DNA of 64,000 nt from Linnemannia elongata (taxonomy: Eukaryota > Mortierellomycota > Mortierellomycetes > Mortierellales > Mortierellaceae): NCBI GenBank assembly GCA_036320915.1, contig JAXBDG010000003.1, positions 1,054,001-1,118,000 of the forward strand. The letters run 5' to 3'. The notes beneath the pieces were generated by a model. It did no database searches and was not told where the DNA came from. It saw only the letters and a program-made list of their open reading frames with translations. Position numbers and translations under genes: made by a program. Of the stretch, positions 45,990 through 55,949 are shown in pieces; the first letter of the stretch is position 1; each line of letters opens with the position of its first letter.

Positions 45990-48374
45990 TTACAAGGTGC
46001 TTCGAAAGGACGAAAGAAAACTAGAGCCACCTCCTCCTCCTCCTCCAGCACCACCTGCAGTCGAAAAGTCACCTCCAACACTCAAACTGTGGTCAGTAAT
46101 CCCCTTGCACCAGGCACTATCCTTCACCTGCCCAACACGCCAACGCTCCTCCGGCTTGGACCGAAACATGTTCTTGAGCAAGTCTCTCGCCTCGGCGCTA
46201 CATTCGGCTGGATCTTCGTATCGGCCATTCAGGATCTGGTACTGTAACCGGGGCTCATACTCGTCCTGGAAGGGGAGTCGACCTGTCAGAAGTGCGTACA
46301 GCACAACGCCCAGGGACCAGACATCAGAGGAGGGGGATCGAAGGGGCTTGTGGGACCTCAATTGTTCGGGCGAGCTGTAGGCGAGGGATCCTCCGCAAAT
46401 ATCTTCCTCTTCCAGTTTCTTCTCTTCTTGCCCAGTCTTCACTGGCGTTGTACCACCAGCACCATACTTGGGGCTGGCGAAAGGGGCTGAGGCTGAGTCT
46501 GAGGGGGTCATGAGCGACTCGCCAAAACATGCAGCTGCCTCCTCGTCCTGATACTCTGCCAGTCCAAAATCGCAAATCTTCCAAGTTCCATCCTCGTGCC
46601 TCAAAACGTTTTCCAACTTGATATCCCTATGCACAATCCGCTTCTCCTCGTGCAGATATCGGACAGCCTCCGCAACCTGGTTGAAAATCACTCTGGCCTC
46701 ATCCTCCTCCAGTGGCTTGGCCGACCCGGGCGTCGTAGGCGTCGTCGACTGGGGGAGCGAATCACTCCTCAGAGAGAGATAGTTCAACAGATGACCCCCC
46801 GTACAGAGTTCACAAAAGATGAACGTGTCCGTTGGGAGCTCCTCGACTGAAAGAAAAGGGAGGACGTGCGGGTGGGAGATTTGACTCCAGATCGCAATCT
46901 CCTTTCGCAACATCTTTTGGACTCGATCGTTATCGGCCGCTCCCGTCTGTGTCTTAACAATCTTGACCGCTACCCGGTCCACCTGACCACTCTCGTCCAT
47001 CTGGATCGACGTCGCCTCGCGGACAATCGAGAAGCCTCCGTGGCCAATGACTCGTCCTAGCAAATACTCACCGACCTGGGCTCCCTCCTCGTCCAAAGAT
47101 ATCTTTGGTGCGGTAACATCGACAAAGTTGGAGAGGAATGCAACAGCTGGACTGTACGGAAGTGAGCTGTAGGAAGATGAGGTGACTAAAGGTGTTGTTG
47201 AAAGGCTGTTGCTTCGATGACTAGAGAAAGTGGAACCAAAAGAGTCTTCTGACCCAACAGACGACGAAAACGACTTTGATCGGTATCTGTTAAAGGGAAT
47301 ATTAGGGGTGTGGCTGTTGTTCGTGGTTGTTTGGTGGTCCTGTCCGTCTGTTGATGTGACAGGGAGAATGGGCACAGCAGACGAAAGTGCGTGGGTCGAG
47401 CTTTGGCTGGAAGTGGTGATCTCCTTTGGATGGCCAGGTGGTAGATTCCAGCTGAGTGACATTCGTCGCTTTGGAGGGGTCGACGGAGTTGTAGACGGTG
47501 TTGGTAAGCCTTTGGGGACCGACGAAGATAGAATCGAAGTAGGCGGGTTCATGTTTGTCTTTCTGCATGGGTTGAATCCAAGGGAGAGCTGACTAGGGGT
47601 GTTATTGCTGCTGTTGTTGTTGCTGAGATGCCGTGAGAAGGCAGAGCTGTTGTTCGAACTATCGGTCGAACTTGATTTTGAAGCCACTTGTCGCTTATGG
47701 TGGGCAAAGGGCAAAGGTTCGAATGTAGCGGGGCTGCGTCGTCGTTGTAGCGCAACGGGCGAAGTGTCGATCGAGATATGTGGTCGAGCAGCAGCTTGCG
47801 TCGTTGCCGTCGTATGAGGGGTGATGTAAGAGCGATGTGTTTGCACTGTTTCTGTTGCATCTTCTTCTTGCTGTTGTTGTTGTTGCGAAGCGTGGGCGAA
47901 GCTTTCATGGACTGATGACGGAGTGGATGCCAACGATGTTGAGAGCCTAGATTCCCGTTCTCGTGTTCGTGTGTTTTGGTTGTTGTTGTTTTTCGAGAGC
48001 GACGTGGTCAACGTATTCTCAAGAGTGCCAGAGAGCTTATCGATAGTCGAAGAGTCAACCTTGGGCGAAGATGACCCTGGCGACTGATGGGACCATCGAC
48101 GATGAGCCCAACCGATGAGGGGGTGTTCGCCATCGGTGAGGATCGAATAAGGTTCGGAGGGGAGAGCGGTGGCGACGGCTGATCGTCCTGGGTGACCCTG
48201 TTCTTGATCCTGATGGCGTCTTTCTGGATCCACAAGGAGATGATGGTCTTGATCTGCGGTATTGCTGTCGTTGGTGTTGTTGCTACTGTTGTCTAGAATG
48301 GCGATATGGGGATTGGTGATATTGTGGGGTGCCTTTGGGTTACGGAGTGAGGTTAGGGATGGCGGGACAGGCAT
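45990..48374 (-). CDS. Ser/Thr protein kinase with split activation segment
   Basis: Single-exon gene of 794 residues. The first 430 residues are Ser/Asn/Thr/Gln-rich and disordered. Kinase domain from about residue 435: Gly loop GRVIGHGGFSIVREA, VAVKIVK (ATP Lys), catalytic VHRDIKLEN, DFGLAEY, then an insertion of about 60 residues with an acidic EEKKLEEED stretch before GGSLAYSSPEQ, then SDVWSLGVVLYALLTGRLPF. All catalytic residues are present. The style is CAMK/SNF1-like, as in fungal regulatory kinases, but I cannot name an orthologue. The tail is Gly-rich (GGAGGGGGGGSS). The start at 48374 is preceded by in-frame stops. Confidence 0.9.
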   Translation of the reverse strand: MPVPPSLTSLRNPKAPHNITNPHIAILDNSSNNTNDSNTADQDHHLLVDPERRHQDQEQGHPGRSAVATALPSEPYSILTDGEHPLIGWAHRRWSHQSPGSSSPKVDSSTIDKLSGTLENTLTTSLSKNNNNQNTRTRERESRLSTSLASTPSSVHESFAHASQQQQQQEEDATETVQTHRSYITPHTTATTQAAARPHISIDTSPVALQRRRSPATFEPLPFAHHKRQVASKSSSTDSSNNSSAFSRHLSNNNSSNNTPSQLSLGFNPCRKTNMNPPTSILSSSVPKGLPTPSTTPSTPPKRRMSLSWNLPPGHPKEITTSSQSSTHALSSAVPILPVTSTDGQDHQTTTNNSHTPNIPFNRYRSKSFSSSVGSEDSFGSTFSSHRSNSLSTTPLVTSSSYSSLPYSPAVAFLSNFVDVTAPKISLDEEGAQVGEYLLGRVIGHGGFSIVREATSIQMDESGQVDRVAVKIVKTQTGAADNDRVQKMLRKEIAIWSQISHPHVLPFLSVEELPTDTFIFCELCTGGHLLNYLSLRSDSLPQSTTPTTPGSAKPLEEDEARVIFNQVAEAVRYLHEEKRIVHRDIKLENVLRHEDGTWKICDFGLAEYQDEEAAACFGESLMTPSDSASAPFASPKYGAGGTTPVKTGQEEKKLEEEDICGGSLAYSSPEQLRSHKPLRSPSSDVWSLGVVLYALLTGRLPFQDEYEPRLQYQILNGRYEDPAECSAEARDLLKNMFRSKPEERWRVGQVKDSAWCKGITDHSLSVGGDFSTAGGAGGGGGGGSSFLSSFRSTL

Positions 48375-49123
48375 GGTCTACTAGGCAGGGGGGTAGGATA
48401 TTGTGGAGAAAGAAGGTATGATGTGGGTGCGAGAAGGAGGGCGAAAATGAGGGCGAGAAGGGAGGCGAGAAGGAAGGCGAGAAGGAGGGCGAGGAGAAAA
48501 TGTGTGGGAGTGATGAAAAGATAAACGAAGAAGAAAAAAAAAGTTTGTTGATAAGGAAAACGACGGTGAGTGGAGGGAAGGTCAGGCAGTGCACCGGGAG
48601 GAAGGAAACGCAAAAAGAAAAAATGCAGTTTGATCAGCAGCTGCGAACGAAGAAGAAAAAAAAATGAAAAAGAAGAGTGGCAGTCACGCAGACAGATGCC
48701 TTTTGTTCCATAGAGTTGCCACCAACTTTATGCAACACTTGCTTGCGCCCCATGGGGCTGGCCTTCTGTACGAATGAAAGAACAAAAGAAAGAAAGAAAC
48801 ATAAGTAAGAAAACATCCCTGCCCAAATCATCCTGAATATCAGCACCGAAAGAGATCAAAATGACGCAGTCAAAATGAGGCTATTTTTCTTTGGAGGGGT
48901 TTTTTTCTTGTTAGTTAGCGCTAATAAGTATCTGACAAACGACTTTAAAAAACCTTTCAAGAAAGAAACAAAATAGGTTCAAGGTTGTCAGAAACAAGAA
49001 ACATAGAAAGGAGTGAGCGACAGGGGAGGGAAAGTACTGGTTTTTTTTTTTTTTTTTTTTTTTTTTGAATTGATGTACAGATGGCTAATTTACAATACTA
49101 CAACAAAAAGGGTGGTGGTGGCA
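48375..49123. other. Intergenic between kinase and DP gene
   Basis: It contains repeated GAAGG/GCGAG units at 48420-48500 (kinase leader on the minus strand), A-runs, and a T-run at about 49041-49066 close to the DP-gene 3' end. No gene is seen. Confidence 0.55.
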
Positions 49124-52100
49124 CTAAGCTATCACATTCTCGCTGGCGGCACGAACAATCTGGCGCTCGTGGCCTCCGCGGACAATCACATTCGTGGCGC
49201 CGCTCAAACGGTCTTCCTCACCACGGATAGTCAGTCCATCAACAATCGACACAATGTCGCTGTCACGGCGCTGAGCTCTCAGGTGGCGATCTCTGGCACT
49301 GACAACATACTGCGCAGACTCCATCAGATCAGTAGGCAGCATGGCTTGCAGATCTTCCAGCGTGACCGCATTGTGCCCTAGGTCCCCAAGGATCTCAGTA
49401 TCCGAGATGATGCTCAGTTCGTCGTTATGGGGGATCTGGATTCTCACTCGAGTGGTTTCTTCGCCTGTTGATTCGCATTGACGTTTGCTCTTCCCACTAT
49501 GTTCGTAACAGACAAAGGAATAAGGGCATTCTAGTTAGTCAAAATGATCATAGCTTGAATCCTGCTAGCGTTACATATTCACACAAAGCCTTACCTCTTC
49601 CTGGGCTTTTGCTCTTCGCGGTAGCGTCGAACGACTGAAATGTTTTCTTCTGAATCAGAACTCTGGCCGGTATAGCCAGGCATACGGACAGCAAAAAATG
49701 GTAGCTGAACGCGATCGAGTTTCTCACTCTTCCGCTGCGCTCTCTCGTCCTTGCGCGCACGTCTCTCCCTACGCGCCTGCTTCCTTCTCTGGCGTGCCTC
49801 CTCGTCCTCCGTTTCTCTCATGTGTGTCTCATCGTCCATCGAATCTGCTACAACTTCGCCCTCTGGTCTCTCAGAAGCCTCCCAAGACGTTCTGCGTCGA
49901 CGATGGTGACGATCTACCTTACGAGCTGTCGAGTCGGAACAATCCATAGGCCCAACATCAGTCATAGACGGATCTTGATCTGCTGCTAGTGCTCGAGCGC
50001 GCTTCTCTTCCTTGCGCTGACGTCGCCGCTCCTCCTTCTCCTGTTCCTTGGTCTCTCGTTTCTTGTTGCGCTTGACTAGATTCAACACTTGTACATGCTA
50101 TAATAAGAAAAGGCAATGGAAGAATTAGGGTTTCAGCTTTCTGTTTCAGAACTCTCCTTAAGGCTTTCTCCTTGATAAGCAACATGATACTTATAACAAC
50201 TTACGCGCGTTACTTGGTCCTGTAGTTGCGCTCGTACTAGGTCATTCTGCATCTTCATTGCTTCCACTTCTCTCTATTAAACCAAAGTCTTAGTTAATGA
50301 CATGAAGGACCAGCATTCCTTTCCGCAAGCAAAATGAGAAAAATAGTATGTTTGCTTTACCTGAAGTTTTTCAATCTCCATGTCGTCGTCCTCTGGCTCC
50401 TCGCTCTCTTCATCGCCTTCATCGTTGTGAGGCAGCCGACCCCGCTGGGCGAGAACCTGTGCTGCCTTCTGCCGGGAAACATCCTGCACAACCTTGGACT
50501 CTTCCAGTCCCACCCAGCGAATGTCCTTGTTATCGAATGAAATAATGTCGAGCGCTTCCAAGACGTTTAGCGCGTCATATACTCGACGGCGAATGTTCTA
50601 CATACGGTACAGAAATTGGCATTAGCAACTTGGTGAATGCAATACTTCCCTCGCGACACCCATTGGTTAAGTTTGAATGTCTTACCTCCTGACCTGGGAC
50701 CTCTGGCAGGTCGTCGACGTTCTCGCCAGCCTTGCCACCAAAAAGTTCGTGCACAAGCTACACATTTCAGTTAAGACAACGAGTAAGTACACGTTCTACT
50801 ACATGTTTGACACGAAATGACCAACGTCCATTGACAAAAGTCAATGCTTACCTCGTTGTAAGATGTGGAGCCTCTGGCCTCGACCCGTCTGCGTACGCAT
50901 TGAGCATAGATTCGCAGGCCTTTACCGGCCAATGACTGGGGCTCATCTTCCGGATGGATCTCCTCGTCGATCCTATAAACAAAAGACCATAGTTTTCGTG
51001 GTAAGCAAAGGTTGGGGGCTGTAATGAACACATTTTGATCGCTTGGCTTTTGCTAAAACTTACTTGTCAATGACTTCTCCAAGAGTCATCTGGTCAGAAG
51101 CCCGCCGTTGGGGCCGCTTTTGAGTGGCCGCTGTAGCAGCCGTTGTCTTTGAAGGTTTCGACTTGCCTGAGCTAGGCCTCTCGTCTCCTTGGACACTCCC
51201 CGAGACACTTGGCTTGCGGCTACTGGAGGTCGATGCCAAGGAGCTCTGTTCATCTTCATGTTCCCCTAGCTCCGCCTCGACTTCCATGCGAGCGTTTGCT
51301 GCCTTCAAACCAGAGTCAATGTACTTGGCTGAAGTTGGCTGACTGGCCCTGCTACTCAGACGCTGTCTCTTGCCAGGATTCACTCTTGTATCGTCTAGAT
51401 GATCAACGTGCCCGGCCTCGCGTTCACGGGCATCGTCCTGTTCAGAGCACTGCTCCATATCGTGATCAAGATCACGGTCGTACTTGTTTCGAACGACGCC
51501 GACTCTGATCCGTTGCGGGTAGGCAAGCTCTCGAAAGTCGAGGGGCGATTCTGTTAGGGGATAATCGTCTGAGGACGACTGTCGCAACATGGATCCTGAT
51601 AGCAGGGTGCGTGGTGTAGAGGGCGAGAAGCGATGACTGGCACTGCTAATGCTCATCATCGAACTTGAACCACTCGGATAGGAGAGTGGTGGGGGACCGT
51701 CGCGTGTCACATCGTCACTCCAACGGGTGCGAATTGGTGGTGGTGGTATCCGCTGGGAAACATCCTGTGGCTGAGGCGGTTGAGGCTGTCCCAGTCGGGG
51801 CTGCGCCAATGGCTGTTGCAACTGAAATTGTGGTTGTTTGGGGGGATTGTGCAGGCTTGGTTCAGGCATATCTTGGTATTGTGCATGTTGTCGGTGCTGG
51901 TGCGATGGCTGTTCACGCTGGTCTTGATAAGGAGATAGCTGCAGTCGAATATTGGGGCGAGGAAGGTCGTGCTGTAGCCGATGAGCAGGCGCCATTGGGT
52001 AAGAGTACTCTGGCAAATTACTGCTGACGCCTCGGTCGTAGTCACTGTCGGTGGAGGAAGGTTTGGATTCGTAGTTTGGCCTGCGTTCGTACCCAGCGCC

Positions 52101-52640
52101 TGTATGAGAGAGCAATGTCGTGTGTGTCGAAGGCTGGTAGAGTTGATATTGAGAGGGAGCGGACCGTGTTGGAGTAGAGCTGGACGAGGTTGGAAGGTAG
52201 GGTTGGGCCCCGTCGTAGCCGTAATTTGTTGAATGGGAGATGGTGCGGGGAAAGGAGTCTGGTGGAAGTGAGGAAGAATAAGTGGAGTAGGATTGGCGGT
52301 TGTGAAAGTGGGGAGGAGCAGGGTGTTGGGAGGGAGGGGGGAAGGAAGTGCGGTGAGATGGAGGGCTCTGTCCATAAACTGCGTCTCCTGCGAACGAAGA
52401 AAAGTTGGCTGCAGGAGAGGCAGCGGTTGTGGAGGGATAGAGGTGATTGTGTTGAAGGTGTGGGTGGCCATGGCTCCAAGGTTCATTGCCTGGATGCGAG
52501 GAGGATAGGGCGACAGCGACAGTGTGGACAGGACTGGCGTTGGGAAGAGAGCCGTCGATACTCCGCTGGTAGGAACCCATGGCGGCAGCGGTGGCGGTGG
52601 CTGCCGGAGGATGTGATACTGTCGCGCGACGGTTTGACAT
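49124..52640 (-). CDS. TFDP: DP-family transcription factor (E2F partner)
   Basis: Seven exons (52640-51064, 50972-50852, 50757-50686, 50597-50361, 50273-50205, 50097-49595, 49496-49124) give 983 residues (human TFDP1 410). DNA-binding domain: KGLRIYAQCVRRRVEARG, TSYNE, LVHELFG, NIRRRVYDALNVLEAL and DIRWVGL, matching the DP winged helix including the RRRVYDALNVL helix that contacts DNA. A coiled coil follows (REVEAMKMQNDLVRAQLQ). Then a basic/acidic insert, LPFFAVRM (DP box-like LPFIIV) and a beta-rich end (VRIQIPHNDELSIISD). DP proteins heterodimerise with E2F to control G1/S genes. About 520 residues of Ser/Pro/Gln-rich sequence precede the domain. Intron-rich in the conserved half, one long exon for the disordered half. 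Confidence 0.9.
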
Positions 52641-54065
52641 GACGGTGGCCTGGTGGTAAGTCCACTTTAACCTGGGAACTTTTTCAATGAGAATATTCCG
52701 GTGGGCCGTTGTCGTTTTTTTTTAGTTGACCTAGGAGTGCAAGGGCAAGGGTAAGGGCGAAATAGGAGCAAGAGACGCACACAGCAATGGGAAAGGGGGA
52801 GAAATAGAGAGGTCAGAAATAGGATTATGATTGGGAGGGAGGGGGCAATGGGCGAGGAAGTGGAGGAGAGGAGGGCAGAGCGCAATATAATGGTGTTAGA
52901 GGCCGTTGCTCAAATGAGGGGCGCGAGAGAGAAAAGAGGAGAGAGAGAGAAAAAAATGGGAAGAGGAGCAAGAGGAGCAAGAGGAGGGAGGAGAACGAGA
53001 GCAAGTGAAAGTCAACGCCAGGAGAAAACGATGTAGTTTTTTTTTCTCGTTTAGGGTCAAAGTGAGATAAGAGTAAGAAACAAGGTTGGTGCGTGCATGG
53101 GAGTTGGGGAGGAGGAGGAGTGAGCCGGGAACTGGTTTAATATTGGAATGAAAGAATGAATGAATGAAGGGTGAATGATGGACTAGCTTGATGAGTTGAT
53201 GAGAAAGAGAGAGAGGGTGCAAGGGTCATGGCATGTGCGTGACATGGAGCATGGCGAGTTGGAAGGCAGAAAGCAAGGATAGAGTAGGAGGAAAATATGG
53301 GTAGGGAGAGGAGAGTGTGTAGAGAGGAGGAGAAAGTAGAAAAATAAGGAGGAAGAAAAAAGCAAAGCGAATAAAATTGATAATAAAAAAGTATAAAAAA
53401 AAAAGCGACAACGAAAAAGATACGCCAAAGGGGCAGAAACATATTCTCCGAAAAGGGAAGAGGTGTCAGCAGGGAGAGGAGCAGGAGGAGGAGGTGGTGG
53501 TGGTGTTGGAGGAGCAACGGCCGATTGTCAAGGGCGAGAGAGGGCAAGGGAAGGGAAGGGAAGGGAAAAGGGAATCGGGGAAAGGGAATTGGAGGAAGGA
53601 AGTGGAACAACTCGCACGCCGAGTATGACAAAGGGAAGGGGAGGGGCAATGGAACCCCAATTGGATACCCAGGCACTGTCATTCATTGCACTGCACGCAC
53701 ACTCTCGCATCATTCTTTCACGCTACGCACACACCACCCACCAATACTAATGGCACAAAAACGCATTGTAGATGTATACGCACTCAAAAGAAGAGGAAGA
53801 AGAAGAACAAGACGAAGGAAGAAAGAAAAGAGAAGGAAGAATAGTAGGAGCGAGAAAAGAAGCAAGAGCACTGGTGTCTGTGTGGGTGTGTCGGATGCAT
53901 TCGTGCAGGAGCGGCTTATCCAAGCCAGGCCAAGCGCGGTCCAAAAGGGCGAGAAAGAAAGAAGAGCTCAAATGTGAATTGTGTGTTGATAGAAGGAATG
54001 GGAAGAGCGAAGGGGTACAATTCATCCCGTCGATAGTCTCTCTCTACTTTGACAGCAAACTGGAG

Positions 54066-54107
54066 AAAGGAAGGGAAGGGAAGGGAAGGGAAGGGAAGGG
54101 AAGGGAA
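54066..54107. repeat. (GGGAA)n pentanucleotide microsatellite
   Basis: About eight GGGAA/AAGGG units in tandem. A shorter degenerate tract of the same motif lies at about 53540-53575. Confidence 0.9.
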
Positions 54108-55608
54108 ACGACATAAGAAATAAAAAAAGTAAGGGGAGACCAGGCAGGGGATACTTAGACATACAAACATGCAAGCACACATACATGTATGTATCGATCA
54201 TGTTTAAAAAAACAAACAAACAAATAAATAAACAAATAAGTGGTCAGCCAAGGGGGACAGTCTTGCACAGGTTGTGTGCCTGTGTATGTCCTCTGTCAGC
54301 CCTTGCTTGATATGCGAATTCACTTTGTCATAGGGAACAGGAAGGACATGGTAAAAGGTAGGATAAGGAGTGGGTGGGAAAAAGGGATACCAGGCCAATC
54401 GCTCTCTTCCTCTGTGTCAGTCAGGACTCATACGTGACCAACAAAATATGAACTGCACATGATCTTGCTCGCCATTTCAATCCCCTTCACTCTCACTCTC
54501 ATTCCTCTCCTCAGACACTCATCCCTACCTCCTGTTCATCCCTAGCATCATCAATACTTCGATCATCGACACAAACAATATTCGCCTTCCATTCACTGTG
54601 TAACTCTCACTATCCGTCCTCCACAACGACCATGTGGTTTTTTTTATTTTGCTCTGCAAAGACTTGTCCCTTCCCCCAACGCAACCCGCAGCAAAGAAAG
54701 CCTTCCGTTACCTTATATGAATAATATTGTCGTGCAGGTGCGACCGAACACAGCGTCCTTCTCTAGGAATTGTCGATGGGTTTGTGTCTGTGGTGAAAGT
54801 GTCAGGGAGAGTCAGGAAATATAAGGAATGAAAAGTGCGAAAAAAGAGAGAAAATAAAATAAAAAATAAAAAAAAAGGATGGAGAGAGAGAGAGAGAGAG
54901 GATGGGACCATGTGCCATGGTCCTAAGGAAGGAGAGAGAACAAAAAAATAAACATTAAAAAAAACTAAAATATGTGCCTATGGCTTGCCCATGGTTAGTT
55001 AGGGGCGACGTGAGTTTTTTTGCATGTCTCGGTATCGAACTATGCTCTTTCTCACACATATACATAGCACTCTCATTCTCTTTCCCTTTCTTCCCTTTCC
55101 TTGCCTTGTCCCTTTTCGTTGCCTTGCTTGGCTGGCAGCCTATTTGCTGTACTTGTCAGGACTTTTTTTTTTTTTCCTTTTGCTTGTATTACGCTTTGTG
55201 TTCGCATATCTCCTTTTCCTTGTCCCCCCTATGTCACTTTACTCTCCTTTTCCTTTCTCCCTTTCACTCACACACATCCAATAGCAAGGCATTATCAGTA
55301 ACGCGTCAACTACGCCAATTGAGGGACTGATGCTGATGAGCTTGTTCGTTTCGCCACCAACATTTTAACCAAACAAACTATTCTAATTATCTTGGGCCAG
55401 TCTTGGCTCCCGTCATAAATTCATGTGGTTATTTCTGATCATACTTTTGTTTGGACGCTTGTTTAATACAATGTTCCACTATAGTTGTTGTCTGAGTGGT
55501 TGTCCCATATCTCATAATTGGGCTTGGGGTGTGTCCTGAGTAAGAGAGAGCGCGGGGGATTGAGAGGAATAGATAATAACTAACCACTGGAATTGATGAG
55601 GGCTCTGG

Positions 55609-55649
<41 letters not shown>
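55609..55649. repeat. Poly-A tract, 41 nt
   Basis: The longest homopolymer in the window. It has no flanking gene remnant or target-site duplication that I can see, so a retroposed origin is not supported. Confidence 0.9.
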
Positions 55650-55651
<2 letters not shown>

Positions 55652-55825
55652 AAACAAAAGAACAAGAACGAGAAAGAAAAAAGACCGCCGGACGGAAATG
55701 TCATCATGCGCGTACACTAGCCTTCATAGCGGCTGCACCGCCTTTGCCTGCGCCCATTGAACCGAACTAAACTCATATGAATTCGCTTTTAGTATCCATT
55801 ACTAGACTATAATATCCAGGGGGAG

Positions 55826-55832
55826 TATATAC
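55826..55832 (+). promoter_or_regulatory. TATA-like element of the septin-ankyrin gene
   Basis: TATATAC lies 124 bp before the ATG at 55950, at nearly the same spacing as the TATA boxes of the LPMO-like and beta-lactamase-family genes. Confidence 0.4.
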
Positions 55833-55949
55833 ACAATCTTTGCTCTTTCCTTTTCTCTTTGCTCCTCAACCCCTCTTTTCCCTCTCTTCCCTCTCACTCT
55901 CCTTCCTTCTCATTTTCATTCCTTCTTTCAATCAACCCTCGCCCCCGAC

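Larger units (their letters stand above)
52641..55949. other. 3.3-kb gene-poor, low-complexity region
   Basis: No credible coding sequence. It holds purine-rich DNA (52800-53640), GGGAA pentamer repeats (around 53540-53575 and 54066-54107), AG repeats near 54880 and a 41-nt A-run (55609-55649). Predicted ORFs are Ser/Phe/Leu or Arg/Glu/Lys translations of these repeats. The DP-gene promoter must lie at the left end and the septin-ankyrin promoter at the right end. Confidence 0.6.

Noticed and set aside
53137..53977. ORFs of 150-181 codons on both strands in the gene-poor region
   Set aside because: Translations are Arg/Glu/Lys or Ser/Phe/Leu runs from purine/pyrimidine repeats, with no start context or homology.
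55609..55649. Poly-A run as the tail of a retroposed element
   Set aside because: No adjacent element body, ORF remnant or target-site duplication is visible.
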